From Eubacterium sp. (GTDB lineage: Bacteria > Bacillota > Clostridia > Lachnospirales > Lachnospiraceae), in contig JAILOU010000002.1 of NCBI GenBank assembly GCA_024690665.1, forward strand, positions 1-64,000: a DNA stretch of 64,000 nucleotides, given 5' to 3'. Position numbers and translations under genes: made by a program. Positions 9,150-16,846 of this stretch are shown piece after piece (positions within the stretch are counted from its first letter, which is position 1; every line of letters begins with the position of its first letter). A model generated the notes under the pieces. It did not search any database. It was given only the letters and a program-made list of their open reading frames with translations, and was not told the origin of the DNA.

Positions 9150-9884
9150 TTGAGTAAATTATATGTTGTGGGCATTGGCCCGGGTGAATACGAACTTATG
9201 ACCATTAAGGCGGCGAGAGTACTTGAGCAGTGCGATGTCATCATCGGATACACGGTTTACGTCGATCTTGTGAAGGAACATTTCCCGGGAAAAGAATTTA
9301 TGACGACGCCAATGAGGCAGGAAACAGCCAGATGTAAGATGGCATTTGACGAAGCTTCAAAGGGCAAAGATGTTGCGATGATTTGCAGCGGGGATGCTGG
9401 TGTCTATGGTATGAGCGGACTGATTTACGAATTAAGTCCGGAGTATGAAGATGTAGAGATCGAAGTGGTTAATGGAGTTACGGCAGCCATAGGTGGGGGC
9501 GCTGTACTCGGTGCGCCACTGATGCATGACTTTGCAGTGATTTCGTTAAGCGACCTTTTAACGCCGATGGATAAGATTAAAAACAGGTTGCAAAAAGCAG
9601 GTGAAGGCGATTTTTGCATCTGTTTGTATAATCCTTCCAGCAAAAAGAGAGGGGATTATCTTGAAAAAGCCTGTGATATCTTATTGCAGTCAAAATCGCC
9701 GGAAACGGTATGCGGAATTGTACAAAATATCGGTAGAGAAGGCCAGAATATGGAACTTATGACATTAAAAGAGCTTCGTGATACGAAAGTAGATATGTTT
9801 ACGACGGTGTTTATTGGAAATGAGCAAACAAAGATTATTCGTGGTAAAATGGTAACACCGAGAGGTTATAATACGAAACAGTAA
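9150..9884 (+). CDS. cbiH: Cobalt-precorrin-3 C17-methyltransferase CbiH
   Basis: This 244-residue SAM-dependent methylase has VGIGPGEYELMTIKAARVL at the N-terminus, CSGDAGVYGMSGL in the middle and the conserved YNPSSKKR block. It methylates C17 and drives ring contraction. The start codon is TTG, supported by a GGTGAGG box seven bases upstream and by homology beginning immediately at SKLYVVGIGPG. The partner lactonase CbiG, often adjacent or fused, is missing from this window. Confidence 0.94.
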   Translation: MSKLYVVGIGPGEYELMTIKAARVLEQCDVIIGYTVYVDLVKEHFPGKEFMTTPMRQETARCKMAFDEASKGKDVAMICSGDAGVYGMSGLIYELSPEYEDVEIEVVNGVTAAIGGGAVLGAPLMHDFAVISLSDLLTPMDKIKNRLQKAGEGDFCICLYNPSSKKRGDYLEKACDILLQSKSPETVCGIVQNIGREGQNMELMTLKELRDTKVDMFTTVFIGNEQTKIIRGKMVTPRGYNTKQ

Positions 9885-9898
9885 CAAGGAGACGCTAG

Positions 9899-11872
9899 AT
9901 GAAGTTTTTGATATTTTCAGGCACAACAGAAGGACGCACTCTTGCGGAGCTTCTTTCTAAAGACGGCATAAAAGCAGATGTGTGTGTGGCGACAGAATAT
10001 GGAAAAGAAATCATGCCGACACTTCCGGGCATCTTGGTTCGTGAAGGCAGAATGGATGTTGGGGAGATGGTTTCGCTTATGGAGGATGGAGCCTATGAGG
10101 GCGTTATTGACGCGACACATCCTTATGCAACGGAAGTGACACAAAATATCAAAGAAGCATCGAAGATGGCAGGGATGACATATCATCGTTTGCTTAGAAC
10201 GATATCTGCAGCGCCAAAGGATACACCGGTATTTTCGGATGATGCCGAAGTGTGTGCATATCTAAATCAGCATCCGGGTAATGTGTTTTTGAGCGTCGGA
10301 GCAAAGGCGCTTCCTATCTATTGTGAGAAGATTGACGACATCAAAAGACTGTATGCGCGTGTGCTCCCGCAGGAAGATATTGTGCGTGAGATGGCACAGA
10401 TGGGCATGGAAAAAAGTCATATGATCTTGATGCAGGGACCATTTTCGAAAGAGTTAAATGAAGCAATGTTAAGACAGACCAATGCGACATATCTGGTTAC
10501 AAAAAATTCCGGACAGGTCGGTGGTTTTGAGGAGAAGATTCAGGCGGCGCAGGATTGCGGCGCCATCAGTCTTGTGATCGGGCATGAAGACGAAACAGGT
10601 GATGATTTAGATACGCTTTATAAAAAACTGACAGGCAAAGAACCGGTGAAAAAGCAGGTGGTAACAATGCTTGGAATCGGTCCGGGAAGTTTAGAGTTTA
10701 TGACGCAGGCCGGCGTAAAAGCCTGTGAGAGTGCGGATGTAATCATTGGAGCAAGACGTATGCTGGATTCTTTATCTTCCTTTGGAAAAGAAACGTTGTG
10801 CGAATATGCTTCAGATAAAATTGTAAAATATATCAAAGACCACCCGGAAAAACAGCGCTTTGTCATTGCATTTTCAGGTGATACCGGATTTTATAGCGGA
10901 GCGAAGAAGCTACATGATATCTTAAAATCATTTTCCAATATTCAAGTAGAGAATCTGTGTGGAATCTCCGCAATTCAGTATCTTGCATCGAAACTTAAGA
11001 TTTCCTGGGAGCATATGAAGCTGTGCTCCTTACATGGAAGAAGTATGAATGTGATTTCGGCCATTCAAAAACACGAAGCGGTTTATGTATTGCTTTCCGA
11101 CGCATCTTCCGTTCAAAAGTTTGCAGCGACGCTGATGTCGGCGGGACTTGGAAAACTTACTATGCATGTTGGGGTGAATCTAAGCTATCCGGATGAAGTG
11201 ATTGAAAGCAGATGCGTCAGAGACTTTTTTGATTTTTCAAAAGAGGGAATCTGCGCTGCAATTGTGGAAAATCCGGATGCCGGTGCGCCTGTTGTAACAA
11301 GCGGAATGAAAGATGAAGAGTTTATTCGCGGCGAAGTGCCGATGACAAAAGAAGAAGTAAGAACGGTCTGCCTGTCTAAACTCATGCTTCGAAGTGACAG
11401 TATCGTATACGATATCGGAGCGGGAACCGGAAGTATCAGCATAGAAGCTGCAAGGCTTATAGAGCAGGGCAGAGTCTATGCTATTGAACAAAAAGCAGAG
11501 GGCTGCGATCTCATTGAACAGAATAAAGATAAGTTTCATCTTCAAAATCTTCAGGTTGTGATGGGACAGGCACCGCAGGCGCTTTTGGATCTTGAGATGC
11601 CGACGCATGCTTTTATCGGAGGAAGCAGCGGCAATATGAAGGAGATTATTGCTGCTTTGCTTGAGAAGAATCCGAAGATTAGAATTGTACTTTCCGGAAT
11701 TGCGATGGAGACGGCAAAAGAGATGATGGAACTTGCCGAGGAGTATGAAGACGCAAAAATCGAGATTGTACAGATTACGGTTGCAAAGGCAAAGGAACTT
11801 GGCCATTATCATCTGATGATGGGACAAAATCCAATCTACATTATGACGCTGGCATTTGGAGAAGAAGCATGA
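9899..11872 (+). CDS. cbiJET: Trifunctional CbiJ-CbiE-CbiT fusion (C-6A reductase, C5-methyltransferase, C15-methyltransferase/decarboxylase)
   Basis: This 657-residue polypeptide is a fusion of three corrin-ring enzymes. Residues 1 to about 250 resemble CbiJ/CobK precorrin-6A reductase (FSGTTEGRTLAELL, DATHPYATEVTQNI). CbiE begins near residue 255 with MLGIGPGSLEFMTQAGV and has the FSGDTGFYSGAKKL loop. CbiT occupies roughly 470-657 with the Rossmann SAM motif YDIGAGTGSISIEAA near 503-517 and AFIGGSSGNM. CbiE-CbiT fusions (CobL) are known; the reductase is an added N-terminal module here. One protein would carry out consecutive reduction, C5/C15 methylation and decarboxylation. It overlaps cobU by four bases. 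Confidence 0.93.
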   Translation: MKFLIFSGTTEGRTLAELLSKDGIKADVCVATEYGKEIMPTLPGILVREGRMDVGEMVSLMEDGAYEGVIDATHPYATEVTQNIKEASKMAGMTYHRLLRTISAAPKDTPVFSDDAEVCAYLNQHPGNVFLSVGAKALPIYCEKIDDIKRLYARVLPQEDIVREMAQMGMEKSHMILMQGPFSKELNEAMLRQTNATYLVTKNSGQVGGFEEKIQAAQDCGAISLVIGHEDETGDDLDTLYKKLTGKEPVKKQVVTMLGIGPGSLEFMTQAGVKACESADVIIGARRMLDSLSSFGKETLCEYASDKIVKYIKDHPEKQRFVIAFSGDTGFYSGAKKLHDILKSFSNIQVENLCGISAIQYLASKLKISWEHMKLCSLHGRSMNVISAIQKHEAVYVLLSDASSVQKFAATLMSAGLGKLTMHVGVNLSYPDEVIESRCVRDFFDFSKEGICAAIVENPDAGAPVVTSGMKDEEFIRGEVPMTKEEVRTVCLSKLMLRSDSIVYDIGAGTGSISIEAARLIEQGRVYAIEQKAEGCDLIEQNKDKFHLQNLQVVMGQAPQALLDLEMPTHAFIGGSSGNMKEIIAALLEKNPKIRIVLSGIAMETAKEMMELAEEYEDAKIEIVQITVAKAKELGHYHLMMGQNPIYIMTLAFGEEA

Positions 11873-12375
11873 TTACGATGGTTTATGGGGGAAGCGGCAG
11901 CGGAAAATCGGAATTTGCCGAAGAACTCTGTATGAAAGAAAATGGCGAAAAATACTATATTGCAACGATGCAGCCATATGGCGAGGAGGGGAAAAAGCGA
12001 ATTGAAAGACACCGTGCCCTTCGCGCCGGAAAAGGATTTATCACGATTGAACAATATGTGGATATGCAAAACGCGCCGATAGAGCAAAGTAAGGTCGTGC
12101 TGCTTGAGTGCCTGTCTAATCTGGTGGCAAATGAAGTTTTTAGAAAAACTCGAAAGGAAGATACGGCACAGTATATCTATGAAGGAATCTGTAAACTGCA
12201 AGAGCGCACGAACCATCTGGTTGTCGTGACGAATGATGTCTTTACGGATGGGAATCACTATGATGAGACAACCAGAGAATATATGAAGGTTTTAGGGTGC
12301 GTAAACCGGATGTTAGCCAAGGATGCGCAGCATATTTATGAAGTGGTTGTAGGGATTGGAATTAAGATAAAATGA
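11869..12375 (+). CDS. cobU: Adenosylcobinamide kinase/adenosylcobinamide-phosphate guanylyltransferase CobU
   Basis: This 168-residue cytosolic enzyme phosphorylates adenosylcobinamide and then transfers GMP to it. The Walker A loop G7-G-S-G-S-G-K13-S14 is intact, and the ERHRALR segment near residue 46 supplies the histidine used as GMP acceptor. The C-terminal block AKDAQHIYEVVVGIGIKIK is typical. It overlaps both neighbours by ATGA junctions, so cbiJET, cobU and cobS are probably translated together. Confidence 0.95.
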   Translation: MITMVYGGSGSGKSEFAEELCMKENGEKYYIATMQPYGEEGKKRIERHRALRAGKGFITIEQYVDMQNAPIEQSKVVLLECLSNLVANEVFRKTRKEDTAQYIYEGICKLQERTNHLVVVTNDVFTDGNHYDETTREYMKVLGCVNRMLAKDAQHIYEVVVGIGIKIK

Positions 12376-13136
12376 ATGTAATAAAAAGTATGATCATTGC
12401 GCTGGCAATGTATTCGAAATTACCGGTGCCACGCATGGAGTGGACAAAAGAGAATATGAGATACACGATGTGTTTCTTTCCGATGATCGGAATCGTAATC
12501 GGACTTTTGGAATGGGTCTGGTATCTGGTAGCTGAGGCACTAGGAACCGGAGATGTTCTTAGGGCGGTTGGACTGGCTTTGATTCCGGTGCTGGTGACGG
12601 GAGGAATTCATTTGGATGGACTTCTTGATACGGCAGATGCGCTCAGTAGTTTTCAGACGAAAGAAAGACGTCTTGAGATATTAAAGGATACGCACGCAGG
12701 AGCATTTGCAATTATTGTGTGCTGCGTTTATTTTCTCGCTTATTTTGGCGTGCTTACGGAAGTTAAAGAACAGGCAGTCTATGTGCTGGGGATGGGATTT
12801 ATTTTAAGCCGTGCGCTGTCTGGTTTTGGCGTGGCAACCTATCCTTGCGCAAGAGGAAGCGGGCTTGTTTATACCTTTTCCGATGGACTTGCAAAAAAGA
12901 AAGTGCGCGTTGTGCTGGTGCTGGAAATTCTGGCGTTGTGTGCCGGTATGGTTTGGATGGATTTGGCGCTGGGCATGACGGCGGCTGTTGCGGCACTTGG
13001 TTTTTTATGTATTTACAGAGTGCTTACACAAAAAATATTCGGTGGAATCACCGGTGATACGCAGGGGTTTTTCCTTCAGCTTTGTGAACTATTTATGGCA
13101 GTGGCTGTTGTAATTGCACAGCTCGTGATATACTAG
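12372..13136 (+). CDS. cobS: Adenosylcobinamide-GDP ribazoletransferase CobS
   Basis: This 254-residue polytopic membrane enzyme joins adenosylcobinamide-GDP with alpha-ribazole (or its phosphate), the last assembly step of cobalamin. The acidic motif GGIHLDGLLDTADAL near residue 77 and the following KDTHAGAFA are the expected metal and nucleotide-binding elements, flanked by hydrophobic segments. Together with CbiB it would place late assembly at the membrane. Confidence 0.95.
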   Translation: MNVIKSMIIALAMYSKLPVPRMEWTKENMRYTMCFFPMIGIVIGLLEWVWYLVAEALGTGDVLRAVGLALIPVLVTGGIHLDGLLDTADALSSFQTKERRLEILKDTHAGAFAIIVCCVYFLAYFGVLTEVKEQAVYVLGMGFILSRALSGFGVATYPCARGSGLVYTFSDGLAKKKVRVVLVLEILALCAGMVWMDLALGMTAAVAALGFLCIYRVLTQKIFGGITGDTQGFFLQLCELFMAVAVVIAQLVIY

Positions 13137-13146
13137 GAGAGCGAAT

Positions 13147-13476
13147 ATGATTTTAATTGTTGGCGGAGCCTTTCAAGGCAAGAAAGAATATGCATACGAA
13201 ATCTGTGAGAATCAAGAGCAGGTCGTTTTTGATGCACAGGATATGATTTTGTCCTGGATGAAAGAGGGAAAAGATGTGTATCAGGAAGCAGAGGCGTTTG
13301 TCAAGCGACATGCAGATGGTGTGATTACGCTACAGGAGATGGGGAGCGGAATCATTCCCATGGATGAGTTTGAACGCGAATACAGGGAACTGTGCGGACG
13401 CATTGGATGCATATGGGCTAAGGCAGCCACACAGGTTTATCGAGTGGTGATGGGCGTTAGTGTTCGCATAAAATAA
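13147..13476 (+). CDS. Short degenerate CobU-like protein
   Basis: This 109-residue protein is related to CobU but lacks most of its middle. The N-terminus keeps a P-loop-like GGAFQGKK (residues 6-13) where CobU has GGSGSGKS. The C-terminus WAKAATQVYRVVMGVSVRIK aligns with the CobU C-terminus LAKDAQHIYEVVVGIGIKIK encoded just upstream. The ERHR histidine segment is absent, so guanylyltransferase activity is not expected. A ggagag box precedes the ATG and the frame is open, so it looks like a retained gene, not a pseudogene. A regulatory or corrinoid-binding role is possible, but nothing in the sequence proves it. Confidence 0.75.
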   Translation: MILIVGGAFQGKKEYAYEICENQEQVVFDAQDMILSWMKEGKDVYQEAEAFVKRHADGVITLQEMGSGIIPMDEFEREYRELCGRIGCIWAKAATQVYRVVMGVSVRIK

Positions 13477-13495
13477 TGAATGGGCGTATAATAAT

Positions 13496-14743
13496 ATGAC
13501 TTATGAAGAGCTGATTAGTACAATTGAAAATGCAAGAAGATTTGACAAGATGCCGGGCGTTGAAGTCAGCGGTATCGTGCTCGAGCAGTTGAATCTTCCA
13601 TTGGAAGATGTGAAGATTATTCACATTGCGGGGACGAACGGAAAAGGTTCCGTTGCATCCATGCTGGCACAGATTCTGCAGGAAGCAGGATATAAAACCG
13701 GCAGATTTACCTCTCCGCATCTGATTGATTTTACGGAAAGAATTGAGGTTAATGGACAACCAATTTCACAGGCAGATACCCTTCGTTTGGGAGAGCGTCT
13801 GCTTACGAAAGATTATGGCGTGTCATTAACTTTTTTTGATTACTCTTTTTTGATTGCGATGCAGTATTATACAGAGCAGCAGTGCGATGTGATTGTGCTT
13901 GAAACCGGACTTGGCGGGAGACTGGATTCTACCAATGTTGTGACAAAACCTACGTGCAGCGTAATTACCAGAGTGGGGCTTGATCATACCAGGATATTAG
14001 GTGATAACATAGAGAAGATTGCGGCAGAAAAGGCCGGAATTATCAAGCAGGATTGCCCGGTAGTAATCGGGATGCAGCAAAAAGAAGCCTTTAAGGTATT
14101 GGTACAAACCGCAAGAAAAAAGAACAGTAAATGTTACCTGATTCAGCAGGATGAACTAATTAATCTCGGGATTAATAATTCTTCCATGCAGGAATTTATC
14201 TATTGCGGAAAGCGTTATGAATTATCCTTGTTTGGATATTATCAGGTGGAAAATGCATTTACGGTAATTGAGACTGTTCGCTGTCTGAATGATCAGGGAC
14301 TTACCATAACGGAGAAGAATCTTCGAGAAGGGCTTAGAAAAGTAGTCTGGCCGGGCCGGATGCAGCTGATTTCCAGATATCCGTTTTTGATGCTGGATGG
14401 TGCGCATAATCCGGATGGCGTCCGGGCGCTGTATGAAACACTGACAAGATGGATGCCGCGGGAGACTTTTACCTTTGTTATTGGCGTTATGGAAGATAAG
14501 GATTATATGGCAATGGTTCGCATCCTGGCACCGATTGCACAGCGATTTGTAACCATTACCGTGATGGATGCCAGGGCAAAAAAAGCAGAAGAACTGGCGC
14601 AGGAAATTCGAAAAGCCGGAATTGATGCGGTTTCGGTTGCGACGCTTGAAGAAGCAATTGGTCTTCAGGACTTTGATGAAAAATGGATTCTGGTTGGATC
14701 TTTATACTTTGCAGGAGAAGTGCTTGGAGATATTGAGTCCTAA
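13496..14743 (+). CDS. folC: Bifunctional folylpolyglutamate synthase/dihydrofolate synthase FolC
   Basis: This 415-residue Mur-ligase-like enzyme adds glutamate to dihydropteroate and folates. The ATP loop AGTNGKGSVASM is at residues 45-56, GLGGRLDSTN follows, and the C-terminal LDGAHNPDGV motif is present. It starts 19 bases after the CobU-like gene, with no clear Shine-Dalgarno box (gggcg only) and no terminator between, so it may be read from the cobalamin transcript. Folate and corrinoid supply both serve one-carbon metabolism. Confidence 0.95.
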   Translation: MTYEELISTIENARRFDKMPGVEVSGIVLEQLNLPLEDVKIIHIAGTNGKGSVASMLAQILQEAGYKTGRFTSPHLIDFTERIEVNGQPISQADTLRLGERLLTKDYGVSLTFFDYSFLIAMQYYTEQQCDVIVLETGLGGRLDSTNVVTKPTCSVITRVGLDHTRILGDNIEKIAAEKAGIIKQDCPVVIGMQQKEAFKVLVQTARKKNSKCYLIQQDELINLGINNSSMQEFIYCGKRYELSLFGYYQVENAFTVIETVRCLNDQGLTITEKNLREGLRKVVWPGRMQLISRYPFLMLDGAHNPDGVRALYETLTRWMPRETFTFVIGVMEDKDYMAMVRILAPIAQRFVTITVMDARAKKAEELAQEIRKAGIDAVSVATLEEAIGLQDFDEKWILVGSLYFAGEVLGDIES

Positions 14744-14822
14744 GTATTGGACTTAACATCGTGTACTCTTACTTCAGAACAGAAAACGAACGTAATCTTA
14801 ATGAAGTAAAGGAGCGATGAAG

Positions 14823-14924
14823 ATGAAAGGATATGCAGTAGAAGCAGGATATATGGGATGGGTAGAAGGACGATACATGCTGTTTGCAGATGAGATGGAC
14901 TATCGCGATTATCTTGCAGATTAA
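14823..14924 (+). CDS. 33-residue conserved-looking microprotein
   Basis: A small frame begins at ATG 14823, eight bases after a strong AAAGGAG box, and ends 17 bases before the pepP start. It reads MKGYAVEAGYMGWVEGRYML, then FADEMDYRDYLAD. It is rich in Tyr, Gly and acidic residues, has no membrane segment and no Cys. A second in-frame ATG at 14817 is too close to the ribosome-binding site. The GYMG..GRYMLFA pattern recalls small hypothetical proteins I believe occur in other Clostridia, but this could not be checked. Function unknown. Confidence 0.6.
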   Translation: MKGYAVEAGYMGWVEGRYMLFADEMDYRDYLAD

Positions 14925-14941
14925 GAGAGGAAATAAAAGAC

Positions 14942-16723
14942 ATGATTACAAAGCGACTAGAACAGTTAAGAACGCTGATGAAAGGACGGAATATTTCGTA
15001 TTATCTGATTCCGACTTCTGATTATCATCAGTCGGAATATGTCGGGGAACACTTTAAAGAGCGTAGCTACATGAGTGGGTTTACCGGATCGGCAGGAACC
15101 TTAATTGTGGGGATGCAAGATGCCTATCTGTGGACAGACGGTCGTTATTTTGTACAGGCGAAAAGACAGCTTGAAAGAAGCGGTATTACGCTGATGAAAA
15201 TCGGTGTTGACGGAGTGCCGACGATTCAGGAGTTTTTAAAGGAACACCTGCTTCAGGATGCAGTTCTGGGATTTGACGGACGAATTGTCAGTGCTTCTTT
15301 AGGTGAGAAGTATAAAAAAATTGCAGAAAAAAAAGGTGGCAGTATCTATACATCGGAAGATCTGGTAGATCAGATCTGGAAGGACAGACCGGCGCTTCCT
15401 GCGAAGAAGGTGTGGATCTTAAAGGAACAGTATGCGGGAGAATCAGCGCTAGATAAGATTGCCCGGGTACGGGAGGAGATGCAGAAAAGACATGCGGATG
15501 TGCATGTCCTTACTTCGTTATATGATATCGCCTGGCTTTTTAATCTTAGAGGTGATGATATTGCTCATGTTCCGGTGTTTTTGTCATATGTGGTTTTGGA
15601 ACATGATAATTGCACCTTGTATGTGAATCCTGAGATTTTAGATGAAGACGTGCGAAGCTATTTGCAAAAAGTTGGCGTTCAGGTTAAGCCATATAATTGC
15701 GTATATGATGATTTGGCGCAGTTTATGGACCGCAGGGTTTTGGCGCAAAAGTCGATTATCAATTATCGGATGGGAGAACTGCTTGAGGGGAACCTGATTA
15801 TTGATTGCAGTAACCCGACCGAGAAGATGAAGTGCAAAAAAAATGAGACAGAACTTCGTAATACGATTCAGGCGCATATTAAAGATGGTGTTGCGATGAC
15901 GAAATTTATGTATTACCTTAAGACGTCATTTGGCAGGGAAGAGATGACAGAGCTTTCGGTATCAGAGGTGCTTGAGAAGTTTAGAAGACAACAGGACGGA
16001 TTTTTGGATCTTAGTTTTGATACGATTGCTGCTTATGGAGAGCATGGTGCGATGATGCATTACGCGGCAACAAAGGAGACGGACGTGTCACTGGGTGAGG
16101 GGCTGTTTCTGGTGGATTCGGGCGGACATTATCTGGAAGGCACAACAGATATTACAAGAACATTTTGCTTTGGCAGCCTGACTAAGCAGCAAAAACAGCA
16201 CTACACCCTTACGTTAAAAAGCAACCTGGCACTTGCCAACGCCAGGTTTTTAAAAGGAACAAGAGGGTCGAATCTGGATATTCTTGCCAGAGAACCATTT
16301 TGGGAAATCGGCATGGATTACAAGTGCGGAACCGGACATGGCGTTGGACATATCTTAAATGTACATGAAGGGCCAAACAGTTTTCGCTGGAGAGTGGCAG
16401 ATGGCAATTCGCTTGATGCCGTGCTTGAAGCCGGAATGATTACGACCGATGAACCGGGCGTGTACCTGGAAGGGGAATATGGGATTCGCCTGGAAAACGA
16501 ACTGGTTTGCCGTGAGGGCATGAAAAACGACAATGGTCAGTTTATGGAATTTGAGGTAATTACCTATTGTCCGTTTGATTTGGACGGTGTGGACGCGTCG
16601 CTTTTGACGAAAAAAGAAAAAGGGTGGCTAAACGCTTATCACAAGATGGTATATGAGGTAATCTCTCCGTATCTAAGCGAGGAGGAACAAGACTGGCTGA
16701 AAGAATACACGCGTGAAATTTAA
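14942..16723 (+). CDS. pepP: Xaa-Pro aminopeptidase (M24B, aminopeptidase P family)
   Basis: This 593-residue cytosolic dinuclear metallopeptidase releases N-terminal residues preceding proline. It has two creatinase-like N-terminal domains (TSDYHQSEYVGEHF, GFTGSAGTL) followed by the pita-bread catalytic domain. All five metal ligands can be located: Asp in LVDSGG, Asp in TTDITR, His in GHGVGH, Glu in TDEPG and Glu in RLENE. The C-terminal extension matches the long eukaryote-like bacterial form. A strong terminator follows. Confidence 0.95.
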   Translation: MITKRLEQLRTLMKGRNISYYLIPTSDYHQSEYVGEHFKERSYMSGFTGSAGTLIVGMQDAYLWTDGRYFVQAKRQLERSGITLMKIGVDGVPTIQEFLKEHLLQDAVLGFDGRIVSASLGEKYKKIAEKKGGSIYTSEDLVDQIWKDRPALPAKKVWILKEQYAGESALDKIARVREEMQKRHADVHVLTSLYDIAWLFNLRGDDIAHVPVFLSYVVLEHDNCTLYVNPEILDEDVRSYLQKVGVQVKPYNCVYDDLAQFMDRRVLAQKSIINYRMGELLEGNLIIDCSNPTEKMKCKKNETELRNTIQAHIKDGVAMTKFMYYLKTSFGREEMTELSVSEVLEKFRRQQDGFLDLSFDTIAAYGEHGAMMHYAATKETDVSLGEGLFLVDSGGHYLEGTTDITRTFCFGSLTKQQKQHYTLTLKSNLALANARFLKGTRGSNLDILAREPFWEIGMDYKCGTGHGVGHILNVHEGPNSFRWRVADGNSLDAVLEAGMITTDEPGVYLEGEYGIRLENELVCREGMKNDNGQFMEFEVITYCPFDLDGVDASLLTKKEKGWLNAYHKMVYEVISPYLSEEEQDWLKEYTREI

Positions 16724-16725
16724 CA

Positions 16726-16763
16726 AAAAACGACTTATTTTGATTTGGAAATAAGTCGTTTTT
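16726..16763 (+). terminator. Strong rho-independent terminator after pepP
   Basis: A perfect 15-bp inverted repeat (AAAAACGACTTATTT at 16726-16740 and its complement at 16749-16763) with an 8-base loop ends in a T run. It is probably the end of the long unit that begins with the cobalamin genes. Confidence 0.92.
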
Positions 16764-16778
16764 CTATTGGGAAAAAAC

Positions 16779-16807
16779 TTTTCATGTATTACAAAGTATT
16801 GTAAAAT
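16779..16807 (+). promoter_or_regulatory. Sigma-A-type promoter for polA
   Basis: TTTTCA (16779-16784) and TAAAAT (16802-16807) are separated by 17 bases, directly after the pepP terminator and about 40 bases before polA. The -35 matches consensus at four of six positions, so this is moderate evidence. Confidence 0.5.
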
Positions 16808-16846
16808 AATTATGTATGCAATGGCATATAAATGGAGATAATTAGC

